Program-made: the position numbers and the translations under genes
Assembly: GCA_028686135.1 (NCBI GenBank)
Contig: JAQUCP010000007.1
Location: 1-64,000, forward strand
Direction of reading: 5' to 3'
DNA length: 64,000 bases
DNA from: UBA12481 sp012523435
Lineage (GTDB): Bacteria; Bacteroidota; Bacteroidia; Bacteroidales; UBA12481
Part shown: positions 26,171 to 34,103 of the stretch, one piece after another
How the letters are laid out: each line of letters opens with the position of its first letter
How positions within the stretch are numbered: the first letter of the stretch is position 1
Notes under the pieces: model-generated
What the model was told of the DNA's origin: nothing
The model's database searches: none
Seen by the model: only the letters and a program-made list of their open reading frames with translations

Positions 26171-26409
26171 TTTAGGAGGTCTTTAATCAATAGATAGAGT
26201 GTCAGGACTAGTCCACCGACCGAGAAGATCACGGTAAAAATCAGGTAGCCGGTGTTAATCCATTTATCGAAAAGCATACCAATAAAAAAAGCAGTCAGAA
26301 CGACTGCAATTAGCTTAAAAGCCAGGTTTGAGTACCGGGCATACTCCCGCAGGGATTTTTTTGCCTGGTCAAGATCTTTTTGTTGCGGTGGCTTCTTTTG
26401 TTTTTCCAT
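26167..26409 (-). CDS. AtpZ/AtpI-type ATP synthase accessory protein
   Basis: This protein is 80 residues from the internal ATG 26409 (MEKQKKPPQQKDLDQAKKSL); the longer frame to 26565 adds 52 residues that merely antisense-read the bactofilin gene region and is unlikely to be used. It has two membrane helices (about 31-48 and 53-73) after a charged N-terminus, with GMLFDKWINTG between them, which matches the AtpZ/F0F1-ATPase subunit family (DKWxxT/S-P/G). AtpZ and AtpI proteins are linked to Mg2+/Ca2+ movement or c-ring assembly. The start lies 41 bases inside the 3' end of the bactofilin gene. Confidence 0.78.
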   Translation of the reverse strand: MEKQKKPPQQKDLDQAKKSLREYARYSNLAFKLIAVVLTAFFIGMLFDKWINTGYLIFTVIFSVGGLVLTLYLLIKDLLK

Positions 26410-26749
26410 CCGGTGTACCCTCCATTCGGCAGGTTCCAAAGAAAAAGGCACCGGGTTCAATAGACAGCCGCTGGGTAATGATATCTCCGGTAATTTTCGC
26501 AGAAGCTTTGAGGCAAATTTGAGCTGCTTTAACATTTCCGTTGATAACTCCTGATATTTCCACATTCACGGCCATGATGTTACCGGTTAGCTCGCCTGCG
26601 TTTCCAATCACCACTTTCCCTTTAGCACTCAGGTTTCCTTCGAGCTGGCCATCCAGCCTGATACCAGAGTTTGATTCCACATCACCTTTGACAATAGTCC
26701 CGGTGGAAATCAGGTTTATAGCATTGGTTGATTCTACTTCCTTTGACAT
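26369..26749 (-). CDS. Bactofilin (polymer-forming cytoskeletal protein)
   Basis: This 126-residue protein, from ATG 26749, is a right-handed beta-helix of the bactofilin family. The core repeats hydrophobic-glycine rungs: GTIVKGDVESNSGIRLDG, QLEGNLSAKGKVVIG, AGELTGNIMAVNVEISG, VINGNVKAAQICLKAS, AKITGDIITQRLSIEPG, then AFFFGTCRME. Short unstructured tails flank it. Bactofilins form filaments at membranes and help shape the cell or place wall enzymes. It follows fabH by 57 bases and its end overlaps the AtpZ-like gene, so it is translated with the ATP synthase genes. Confidence 0.9.
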   Translation of the reverse strand: MSKEVESTNAINLISTGTIVKGDVESNSGIRLDGQLEGNLSAKGKVVIGNAGELTGNIMAVNVEISGVINGNVKAAQICLKASAKITGDIITQRLSIEPGAFFFGTCRMEGTPDGKTKEATATKRS

Positions 26750-26767
26750 CGTTTTGGTTATTTCTGG

Positions 26768-26775
26768 TAAATGTA
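26768..26775 (-). promoter_or_regulatory. Possible internal -7 box before bactofilin and the atp genes
   Basis: On the minus strand TACATTTA matches TAnnTTTG at seven of eight positions, 18 bases before the bactofilin ATG and after the fabH stop. It could give the ATP synthase genes a promoter of their own inside the long operon. Confidence 0.4.
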
Positions 26776-26806
26776 TAGAAAAAACCCGGATTAAGTCCAA
26801 GGGATA

Positions 26807-27802
26807 TTATTCGGGATCGTAAGCCCAGGTCAGGTAAACCGACCCCCAGGTAAATCCGCCACCGAAAGATGAGAGGATCAGAGGGTCGCCCTTGCGAAGC
26901 TTTTTCTCGTATTCATAGATAACCAGTGGTATCGTAGCGGTAGTGGTATTCCCGTACTTTTGGATATTGATCATCACCCGTTTAGGATCAAGGCCCATCC
27001 GCTTTGCCACAGCTGTGATAATGCGAAGATTGGCCTGGTGAGGCACCAGCCAAACTTTATCAGCAGGGATTTGATGTTTTTCCATCATTTCGACAGAGAC
27101 ATCTGCCATTTTCGACACAGCCATTTTGAAGACCGTCTGCCCTTCCTGAAAGATAAAGTGTTCATGGGCATCCACCGTTTCGTGGGAGGCTGGACGTTGG
27201 GATCCACCAGCTTTCATGTAGAGATGATGCCTGCCACTGCCATCAGTTCTCAGGATATGATCCATAATTCCGAACTCCGTACTGGGCTCCAGGAGCACTG
27301 CACCAGCAGCATCACCAAAAAGTGGGCAAGTGGAACGGTCGGTATAGTCAGTAATGGATGACATTTTATCAGCCCCAATGCAGATGATCTTTTTGGCTGA
27401 ACCAGTCTCGATAAACTTGGATGCCACTGCCAGCATGTAAACGAACCCAGAACAAGCAGCAGCCATATCAAAACTGAAGGCGTTGGTAATCCCAACTTTA
27501 TCACTAATGATGTTTGCTGTGGAAGGGAAAAACATATCGGGGGTGACTGTGGTACAGATGACCATATCGATCTCCTTGGGAGATGTCCCCGTCTTCTCCA
27601 GTAACTTTTTGACAGCCGGCACCGCCAGCTCGGAAGTTCCCTTGTCAGGACCTCTTAATATGCGCCGTTCTTTGATACCGGTCCGACTCACGATCCACTT
27701 ATCAGTCGTGTCCACCATTTTTTCAAGATCGGCATTCGTAAGGATATCCGGCGGATACCAGGCTTCGATTGCTGTAATGGCTGCATAAACCTTTTTCATC
27801 AT
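26807..27802 (-). CDS. fabH: 3-oxoacyl-ACP synthase III (KAS III)
   Basis: This 331-residue enzyme starts fatty acid synthesis by joining acetyl- or branched acyl-CoA to malonyl-ACP. The catalytic triad is visible: Cys117 in FDMAAACSGF, His255 in WLVPHQANLRI and Asn285 in KYGNTTTAT. The glycine-rich C-terminus LILSSFGGGFTWGSVYL is typical. The gene overlaps plsX by four bases in the classic rpmF-plsX-fabH order, linking membrane-lipid synthesis with ribosome production. Confidence 0.96.
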   Translation of the reverse strand: MMKKVYAAITAIEAWYPPDILTNADLEKMVDTTDKWIVSRTGIKERRILRGPDKGTSELAVPAVKKLLEKTGTSPKEIDMVICTTVTPDMFFPSTANIISDKVGITNAFSFDMAAACSGFVYMLAVASKFIETGSAKKIICIGADKMSSITDYTDRSTCPLFGDAAGAVLLEPSTEFGIMDHILRTDGSGRHHLYMKAGGSQRPASHETVDAHEHFIFQEGQTVFKMAVSKMADVSVEMMEKHQIPADKVWLVPHQANLRIITAVAKRMGLDPKRVMINIQKYGNTTTATIPLVIYEYEKKLRKGDPLILSSFGGGFTWGSVYLTWAYDPE

Positions 27803-28743
27803 TCAAAAGCCTTCTTTAGTTTATTAATTAATCCGGAATCAATGATTTCGCGGTTTCGGATGATCATATTTTTGATCGCTCTTGGGGTTGACATCCCATG
27901 ACCGATCAACACTGGCGAACCGATGCCGATGATGGGAATTCCGCCAAAATTCTCATAATTAAACTGTTCGAAGAATGGATGGTCCATCTTCATCTTGCGA
28001 CTCAGGTTATAGACCGACTCCGCCAGTTTCAGCATGATATTCCCAGCAAAGCCTTCGCAAACCACCACATCGGCTTTATCGGCAAACAGGCCATTTCCCT
28101 CCACGTTCCCGATGAAATTAAAATCTGGAGAATCCTTCATCATCTGATAGGCAGCCTTGGTGAGCAAGCTTCCCTTCTCCTCCTCTTCCCCAATATTGAG
28201 TAATCCAACTCTTGGGCTTTCTACCCCAAGCACATGTTTTACATACGCCGACCCCATCATGGCATATTGGTACAGAACATCCGGCCGTGCATCCGGATTG
28301 AGCCCTACGTCCAGCAGAAGAGTAAACTCGTTTTCTCCCTTCGGTATGGCCACTCCGATGGCAGGCCTAATGATTCCGGGGATGGCCTTAACAGTGAACA
28401 TGGCCCCTGCCATCATCGCACCGGTATTACCAGCACTACAGAAACCATCAATCAACCCTTTTGAAAGCATACCGAAACCTATCGCCATGCTCGATTTCTT
28501 CTTGAGCGAAAAAGTTTTAACAGGGTGATCTCCCATGCCGATCACCTCTTCCGAATGGACAATTACAAAATTGCCGGGGTCATAATTCTCTTCCCGGCAA
28601 ATTGTAGTGATGGCATCTTGGTCCCCTATCAGTACCAATTCTGTTTCAAGAGGTAAATCCTGTTTTGCGAGGATAGCTCCGTGAGTGGTCGACCGTGGGG
28701 CAAAATCCCCACCCATAATATCAATACCGATCCTGATCTTCAT
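27799..28743 (-). CDS. plsX: Phosphate acyltransferase PlsX
   Basis: This 314-residue enzyme makes acyl-phosphate from acyl-ACP, the first committed step towards phosphatidic acid with PlsY. It has the family opening RIGIDIMGGDFAPRSTTHGA, the segment DHPVKTFSLKKKSSMAIGFGML, and FCSAGNTGAMMAGAMF with the conserved SAGNTGA. VCEGFAGNIMLKLAE near residue 230 is also typical. It lies 24 bases after rpmF and overlaps fabH. Confidence 0.96.
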   Translation of the reverse strand: MKIRIGIDIMGGDFAPRSTTHGAILAKQDLPLETELVLIGDQDAITTICREENYDPGNFVIVHSEEVIGMGDHPVKTFSLKKKSSMAIGFGMLSKGLIDGFCSAGNTGAMMAGAMFTVKAIPGIIRPAIGVAIPKGENEFTLLLDVGLNPDARPDVLYQYAMMGSAYVKHVLGVESPRVGLLNIGEEEEKGSLLTKAAYQMMKDSPDFNFIGNVEGNGLFADKADVVVCEGFAGNIMLKLAESVYNLSRKMKMDHPFFEQFNYENFGGIPIIGIGSPVLIGHGMSTPRAIKNMIIRNREIIDSGLINKLKKAFE

Positions 28744-28767
28744 CGGATACAGGTCATAATCAACGCC

Positions 28768-28953
28768 TTACGCGGCAACTTCTTTCTCAATCGCCAGTTT
28801 TCCACGATAGTGTCCGCACTCCGGGCATACCCGGTGATACTGGACCGTTGCACCACAGTTGGAGCAGGTTGATAATTGCGTAGGAGTTGCTTTGTAATGG
28901 GTCCTGCGCTTATTTCTACGCTGCTTGGATGTTCTGTGCTTAGGATGTGCCAT
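28768..28953 (-). CDS. rpmF: Ribosomal protein L32
   Basis: This 61-residue protein starts AHPKHRTSKQRRNKRRTHYKA and carries two CxxC knuckles, CSNC (near 32-35) and CPEC (near 45-48), so this is the zinc-binding form of L32. It belongs to the large ribosomal subunit. It is six bases after the DUF177 gene, the conserved partner in many bacteria. Confidence 0.96.
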   Translation of the reverse strand: MAHPKHRTSKQRRNKRRTHYKATPTQLSTCSNCGATVQYHRVCPECGHYRGKLAIEKEVAA

Positions 28954-28959
28954 TGTTAA

Positions 28960-29436
28960 TCAATATTTAGTTACACTTAAATCATTCAATAAATCCAACA
29001 TCCCCGGATCGCATCCCGGCTTACCATTCTTTCCGGGGGGATGAACCTTCCGCATCGGAAGACTCAATACAACAAATTCATACAGATATTGGGATAAGTC
29101 AAGTTGATGCATCGACGGAGAAATCCAGATTACTTCCAGCTCCTCTTCACTCCGGCCTTCACCAAACTTTCCGTATAACCTGAAATGCCCATCGATTGGC
29201 TGTTCATAATCCTCCAAACAACGATCGCAAGCCAGAAGAACACTACCTGTCAGGTTGAAATCAAACTCAATTTGCCGCTCCTGCTTGGACATCTGAACCC
29301 CAACCTTGAGCTCAGGTTGACGAATCCCGCTTTCCGGGAAATGCTCAAAGAACTCTTCATCTAACTCGTAATCAAACTTATAGATCCCGTTTGAATACGA
29401 ATGGAAAGGTATGATATAATCCGTCAAACGGCCCAT
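28960..29436 (-). CDS. DUF177 (YceD-like) protein
   Basis: This 158-residue protein has the DUF177 signature around residue 70-80: GSVLLACDRCLEDYEQPIDG, with the CxxC, followed by an acidic patch and LDLSQYLYEFVVLSLPMRKVHP. In plants and bacteria DUF177/YceD is needed for 23S rRNA accumulation and sits directly upstream of rpmF, as here. It is probably a ribosome-assembly factor. It is the first gene of the long run that ends with the U32 gene. Confidence 0.88.
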   Translation of the reverse strand: MGRLTDYIIPFHSYSNGIYKFDYELDEEFFEHFPESGIRQPELKVGVQMSKQERQIEFDFNLTGSVLLACDRCLEDYEQPIDGHFRLYGKFGEGRSEEELEVIWISPSMHQLDLSQYLYEFVVLSLPMRKVHPPGKNGKPGCDPGMLDLLNDLSVTKY

Positions 29437-29458
29437 GTTACCCTCCGAAAATGTCGTG

Positions 29459-29466
29459 CAAAAGTA
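29459..29466 (-). promoter_or_regulatory. Probable -7 box of the DUF177-rpmF-plsX-fabH-atp operon
   Basis: The minus strand reads TACTTTTG, a perfect match to the Bacteroidota -7 element TAnnTTTG, 22 bases before the DUF177 ATG. The gap of 96 bases to the histidine kinase gene is otherwise empty, so this is the best candidate for transcription of the long run. No clear -33 TTTG was found. Confidence 0.6.
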
Positions 29467-29532
29467 TAAAAGAATATCAGAATAAAAAAATGGCTAGTAG
29501 GCTTGCAGACAACCATAAACACCGCGAGTAGT

Positions 29533-30756
29533 CTATTTTTTGAGGACAATCCTGAAGGTGGTTCCTTTGTTGATCTCCGAGCTCCGCACAAAGATCTTCC
29601 CGTTATGGTAGTTCTCTATGATGCGTTTAACCAATGACAGCCCCAAGCCCCAACCTCTGGGTTTGGTAGTATATCCGGGCTGGAAGACTACCTGGTAGTT
29701 GGATTTAGGCATCCCCTTCCCGTTATCAGTGATATCGAGATAAACCACCTGATTTTGATCCCGCAGGGTAATATCAATCTGCCCTGACCCATCCATCGCA
29801 TCAATGGCATTTTTGCACAGATTCTCAACAACCCACTCGAACAGCGTCACATTGAGTGGAACAAGCAATTCGTCCATATCACCAAAATGCAAATTGAAGA
29901 CTACCTTATCGGAAGTTCTGGTCTGCAGGTAGTTGACAGCACTGACCAGTACCCCTGGCAAATTTTCCGGCAACAAAACCGGGGCCGATCCTATCTTTGA
30001 GAACCGGTCGGCAATGGTCTCCAGACGCTTAACATCCTTCGAAACCTCCTGCACCACCTCTGGGCCGGTTTGCTCCATCTTGAGCAACTCTACCCAGGCC
30101 ATCAGCGAAGAAATCGGAGTTCCCAACTGATGCGCCGTCTCTTTCGACATCCCCACCCAAACCTGATTCTGCTCAGCCTTCCGGGTAGAACTGAACGCAA
30201 AGTATGCCAACACAATAAACAGGAAAACCACAGCCAATTGTATCAGCGGATACAGCTGGATACGGGTAAGAATATACGAATCTTTATAGTAAATAAATTG
30301 CTGTGTATCACCCAGTTCAATGGTAATCGGTTCGTGTTGCGACTTCATCTTGACCAGCATCCGGTTGAGTAGATCTTTACTCTTACGGTTGAGCGACCGA
30401 AGATCAGAACCATCAATCGGTTGATTCTGTGCATCGTAAAGCTTGATGTTTCTGGCGATCAGCCTTTCTCCCTTTTCATCGACGGTGATAACCGGAATGG
30501 TGGTATTATTCTGGATGATGCTGATGAGGAAGCCCATGATCTTATCATCCTGTTCCACACTGCTGTTGGTCATTTGCTCCGTTGCCCCGGCCCAGATCTC
30601 CATCTTGAGCTTCTCCTCCTTTTCCAGCTTTCTGACCAATACATTGCTGTACCAGGACGATAACACCCCGATAACGAGTGCCCCGGCAAGAAGGTAGAAT
30701 TTCCAGCGCTGCTTACGCGTATAAATGTGCAAGACGAAAAGGTTTAGTAAAATCAA
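29533..30756 (-). CDS. Membrane sensor histidine kinase (orphan)
   Basis: This 407-residue kinase has two membrane helices (about 18-40 and 167-189) around a 125-residue extracytoplasmic sensor region. The H-box is SKETAHQLGTPISSL with His209. N, G1 and G2 boxes follow: VVENLCKNAIDAM, DITDNGKGMPKS and GWGLGLSLVKRIIE. The start must be TTG 30756: in this frame a stop lies 11 codons upstream and no ATG precedes the first helix. It begins four bases after mnmH. No response regulator is in the window, so its partner and signal are unknown. Its link with the selenium genes may be only co-transcription. Confidence 0.85.
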   Translation of the reverse strand: MILLNLFVLHIYTRKQRWKFYLLAGALVIGVLSSWYSNVLVRKLEKEEKLKMEIWAGATEQMTNSSVEQDDKIMGFLISIIQNNTTIPVITVDEKGERLIARNIKLYDAQNQPIDGSDLRSLNRKSKDLLNRMLVKMKSQHEPITIELGDTQQFIYYKDSYILTRIQLYPLIQLAVVFLFIVLAYFAFSSTRKAEQNQVWVGMSKETAHQLGTPISSLMAWVELLKMEQTGPEVVQEVSKDVKRLETIADRFSKIGSAPVLLPENLPGVLVSAVNYLQTRTSDKVVFNLHFGDMDELLVPLNVTLFEWVVENLCKNAIDAMDGSGQIDITLRDQNQVVYLDITDNGKGMPKSNYQVVFQPGYTTKPRGWGLGLSLVKRIIENYHNGKIFVRSSEINKGTTFRIVLKK

Positions 30757-30760
30757 TCGA

Positions 30761-31810
30761 TTAACGGCCCTGGTTACCCCTATATTGCACTAGAGAAGAT
30801 TTTTTTTTGATGATAGCGTCAGGGTATCCGGAGACAGATATCCCAGTCAGATCAAGGACATAAACCGGTTGTTCTGGCCGGGATTTGAAGCTGTGACCAT
30901 AGGTTTTGTCGTAATAGGGCAAAAGCAACTCCACTGCATCCCGAAAACGACCTTCATCAATGGAGGCAATCACCCTTTGCGTAGTCAGTCCGCCAAGCCG
31001 CCTGCTGATTTTCTCTACCGCCCTGATCAGGGATGTTGGCTCTAACCCGGCATATTCATCCAGTATGACCTGTGTGCGCACCGACTCGGGGACTACAATC
31101 TGAATCAGCGGGCTTGATATCATCGCCTGGTAAAATATCTCGGGCATATAGACCCGACCGATTTGCCGGCTCTCATCTTCTAGCCAGATCATTTCTTCGG
31201 GTTGAAAGCATTGCAGCTCCTTAAATAGCTCATTTTCAAACTGTTCGTTTGTTGGCTGCGGACCAAGACCAATAGCCCCAAATACCGACCCCCGATGCAC
31301 CGCCAACGCCTCCAGGTCGATTACCGGCTCACCTATCTCTTTCAACCTCTTTAGACACAAAGTTTTACCACTACCAGTCATTCCTCCAAGAATGATAAAC
31401 TTTCTCCGAGTTACCAGGTTTTCCCGGATATGAGAGCGGTAGGCTTTATATCCACCGGTCAGCAGGTTGGCCTGGATTCCGGCCGTTTCGAGGAGCCAAG
31501 CCATCGAAGCACTGCGCATACCGCCTCGCCAGCAATAAAGTAACATCTCTCCCTTTGGAGCCATGCGCCGGGCTGCCCTAACCATCTCGGACATTTTGGG
31601 TCCCACCAAATCGAAACCTAGCTCCAGCGCTGCCATCCGACCCGTCTGCTTGTAAAGAGTCCCTACCCTCGCCCGCTCCTCATTATCGAAAAGCGGCAGG
31701 TTAAAGGCCCCGGGAATGTGACCAGCCTCAAATTCGGCCGGCGACCTGACATCCGCCACGGGCATGGTAAGGGAAGCATGAAGGAAAGATTCTGGATCTA
31801 GCTGATTCAT
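30761..31810 (-). CDS. mnmH: tRNA 2-selenouridine synthase
   Basis: This 349-residue protein (MnmH/SelU/YbbB) joins an N-terminal rhodanese domain to a P-loop domain. The rhodanese has VADVRSPAEFEAGHIPGAFN and the active-site Cys93 in LLYCWRGGMRS. The P-loop is GGMTGSGKT (142-150). It replaces sulfur with selenium in 2-thiouridine at the wobble base of Lys, Glu and Gln tRNAs, using selenophosphate. The selenophosphate-making fusion gene lies directly upstream (45 bases), so donor and consumer are co-transcribed. No selA or selB lies in the window; tRNA selenation may be the only selenium use here. Confidence 0.95.
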   Translation of the reverse strand: MNQLDPESFLHASLTMPVADVRSPAEFEAGHIPGAFNLPLFDNEERARVGTLYKQTGRMAALELGFDLVGPKMSEMVRAARRMAPKGEMLLYCWRGGMRSASMAWLLETAGIQANLLTGGYKAYRSHIRENLVTRRKFIILGGMTGSGKTLCLKRLKEIGEPVIDLEALAVHRGSVFGAIGLGPQPTNEQFENELFKELQCFQPEEMIWLEDESRQIGRVYMPEIFYQAMISSPLIQIVVPESVRTQVILDEYAGLEPTSLIRAVEKISRRLGGLTTQRVIASIDEGRFRDAVELLLPYYDKTYGHSFKSRPEQPVYVLDLTGISVSGYPDAIIKKKSSLVQYRGNQGR

Positions 31811-31855
31811 AATTAATTAACTTATCCTTTTCTGAAATCATTCCAAGCGATCTGA

Positions 31856-34060
31856 TCACTTACTAACACTGATTTTTCCTTCACCAGAGCGAAGCACATG
31901 CCCAATCCTGGCCGCTCTTACCACCCCGGCATCTTCCAGAGCGCGAAGAATCTCCTCCGACTCACCTGCTGGAACAGCAACGAGCAATCCTCCGGAGGTC
32001 TGCGCATCACAAAGAGCAAGCTTTTCATGTTCACTAAAAGAGCCGTTCCATTCAGTCCAGGGCTCCGCATAGGCCAGATTATTCCGAGTACCTCCCGGAA
32101 TAGCTCCAGCGACCATCAAGCTAAAAAGTGACTGCATCCAGGGGATTGATAGATAATCCAATTCAACATCCACTGCGCTTCCCTTCGCCAGCTCTCTTAA
32201 ATGACCTGTCAGGCCAAACCCCGTAACATCCGTACAGGCATGAACGGTGAAATCATGAAACACCCCGGCAGCCTTAGCATTTAGTGTTGCCATTTGTTGG
32301 TAAAACTTATCGCTCTGTTCCTGAGTGAGAAGCCCTCGCTTGAGAGCAGTACTGTATATCCCTGTACCCAGTGGCTTGGTCAGGATTAATGCGTCACCAG
32401 GCTGAGCTCCGAAGTTAGTCCAGAATTTCGTTGGATGCACCTTCCCGGTAACCACCATGCCATATTTTGGCTCATTATCTTCAATGGTGTGACCTCCCAA
32501 AACCGGAATCCCGGCCTCATCGGCCTTATCCTGAGCACCTTTTAAAATATCCCTAAGCACCTGAAGACTAAGTCGTTTCGATGGGAACGCCACAATGTTC
32601 AACGCGAAAAGCGGCGTACCACCCATGGCGTAAACATCACTCAACGCATTAGCAGCAGCGATGGCTCCGAAATAATAAGGGTCATCCACCACGGGCGAGA
32701 AAAAGTCGAGCGTTTCCACCAGAGCGGTTTCATCATTGATCCGGTACACAGCAGCATCATCGGCTGTTTCCGGGCCAACGAGGATATCGGGATGAGGCAG
32801 GACTTTCAGATCGCGAACCACCGCTTCCAGATCTTGGGGCCGCAATTTACAGGCGCAACCCAGTCCGTGGGAATAGTGGGTCAGGCGAACAACTTCCTGC
32901 GGCTGATTTACTGGAGCCTCGGTCGATTTTGGCGACAGGGCTTTGGCTGCCTCGATGAGTTGTCGGCCAGCCTCTTCGATCTCCTCTTCGGTATTAAAAC
33001 GACCGGTCGAAAGCCTGATAGCTCCCATTGCAACCTCTTGGGGCACACCCATGGCAGCGAGGACTGAGGAGGCGTCTTTGGAATCGGCATGGCAGGCGGC
33101 ACCGGCCGAAGCGGCTACAGTTTCAAGAGCGCCAAGTAAGGTGGTGGCCTCAATACCCGGAAAGCTGACATTAAGAGTGTTAGGCAGTCGCTCGAGCGGA
33201 TGGCCATGAACGACAACTTCGGGAAGAGCCTCGGTCAGCAGTTGTTGAAGTCGGTCGCGAAGGCGTTTAGGGTGAGCGGCATGATTGTCCAGGTGCTCAG
33301 CAGCCAACTCACAAGCCTTACCCAGACCGGCAATGGCGAGGATATTTTCGGTGCCCGGCCGGCGGTTTTGCTCATGGTCGGCTCCGTGTATGATCTTTCC
33401 CAGCTGAACTCCCTGGCGGATGTAGAGCGCACCGATTCCCTTGGGCGCGTAGAGTTTATGCCCGGCCACCGACAGGAGGTCAACCTGCAGCTGTCCAACC
33501 TCCACCGGGATCTTTCCCACGCTTTGGGCTGCATCCGAGTGCATGATGACACCCCGCTTCCGGGCTATCTTACCGATCTCGGCCACCGGCTGGATCGTGC
33601 CAGTTTCATTATTGGCGTGCATCACCGAAATCAGTATTGTTGAAGAGGTGATCGCCCGTTCAACCTGTTCGGGATCGACCCTTCCGTATCGATCAACTGG
33701 CACATAAGTGACCTGGAAGCCCTCCTTCTCTAAAAACCGGCACACCTCTATCACAGCAGGATGCTCTATCGATGTGGTAATGATATGGTTACCCCGATGG
33801 CGCAACGCCCTAGCAACGCCCTGGATCGCCAGGTTGTTGGATTCTGTTCCGCCGCTGGTGAAAATTATCTCATAAGGTTGAGCCCCTATCAAACGAGCTA
33901 CCTGCTCCCTGGCCTGCTCCACCGCCAGGCGGGTTTCGGTGCCATACCGGTGCATGCTGCTCGGGTTACCAAACAGACCATGAAGAAAAGGCTCCATGGC
34001 CTTCGCCACCTCCGGATCTACCGGCGTTGTAGCATTGTAATCAAGATAAATGCTTTTCAT
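31856..34060 (-). CDS. Cysteine desulfurase-selenide water dikinase fusion (NifS/IscS-SelD)
   Basis: This single 734-residue frame holds two complete enzymes. Residues 1 to about 375 are a class V aminotransferase-fold desulfurase: GNPSSMHRYG, SIEHPAV (His100), HSDAAQSVGK, PLP lysine Lys202 in SVAGHKLYAPKG, RPGTENI, and catalytic Cys323 in SAGAACHADSKDASS. After a linker rich in Pro and Gln (about 376-389), residues 390-734 are SelD: THYSHGLGCACKLRP with Cys402 and Lys405 matching E. coli Cys17 and Lys20, then ADDAAVYRI, ALSDVYAMGG and GGHTIEDNEPKYG. The protein should release selenium from selenocysteine (or sulfur from cysteine) and pass it straight to ATP-dependent selenophosphate synthesis. 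It lies 43 bases after rsgA and before mnmH. No stop or frameshift separates the halves. Confidence 0.93.
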   Translation of the reverse strand: MKSIYLDYNATTPVDPEVAKAMEPFLHGLFGNPSSMHRYGTETRLAVEQAREQVARLIGAQPYEIIFTSGGTESNNLAIQGVARALRHRGNHIITTSIEHPAVIEVCRFLEKEGFQVTYVPVDRYGRVDPEQVERAITSSTILISVMHANNETGTIQPVAEIGKIARKRGVIMHSDAAQSVGKIPVEVGQLQVDLLSVAGHKLYAPKGIGALYIRQGVQLGKIIHGADHEQNRRPGTENILAIAGLGKACELAAEHLDNHAAHPKRLRDRLQQLLTEALPEVVVHGHPLERLPNTLNVSFPGIEATTLLGALETVAASAGAACHADSKDASSVLAAMGVPQEVAMGAIRLSTGRFNTEEEIEEAGRQLIEAAKALSPKSTEAPVNQPQEVVRLTHYSHGLGCACKLRPQDLEAVVRDLKVLPHPDILVGPETADDAAVYRINDETALVETLDFFSPVVDDPYYFGAIAAANALSDVYAMGGTPLFALNIVAFPSKRLSLQVLRDILKGAQDKADEAGIPVLGGHTIEDNEPKYGMVVTGKVHPTKFWTNFGAQPGDALILTKPLGTGIYSTALKRGLLTQEQSDKFYQQMATLNAKAAGVFHDFTVHACTDVTGFGLTGHLRELAKGSAVDVELDYLSIPWMQSLFSLMVAGAIPGGTRNNLAYAEPWTEWNGSFSEHEKLALCDAQTSGGLLVAVPAGESEEILRALEDAGVVRAARIGHVLRSGEGKISVSK

Positions 34061-34103
34061 TCGTGTTTTTTACTAACAGCCAGACCGGGAAAGTTTCAAG
34101 GGA

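Noticed and set aside
26410..26565. N-terminal extension of the AtpZ-like protein
   Set aside because: The extra 52 residues come from reading the bactofilin region in another frame; the ATG at 26409 gives the normal family length.
31856..34060. Selenocysteine codon in the SelD part
   Set aside because: The active-site codon reads as Cys in GCACK with no in-frame TGA, so no recoding is needed.
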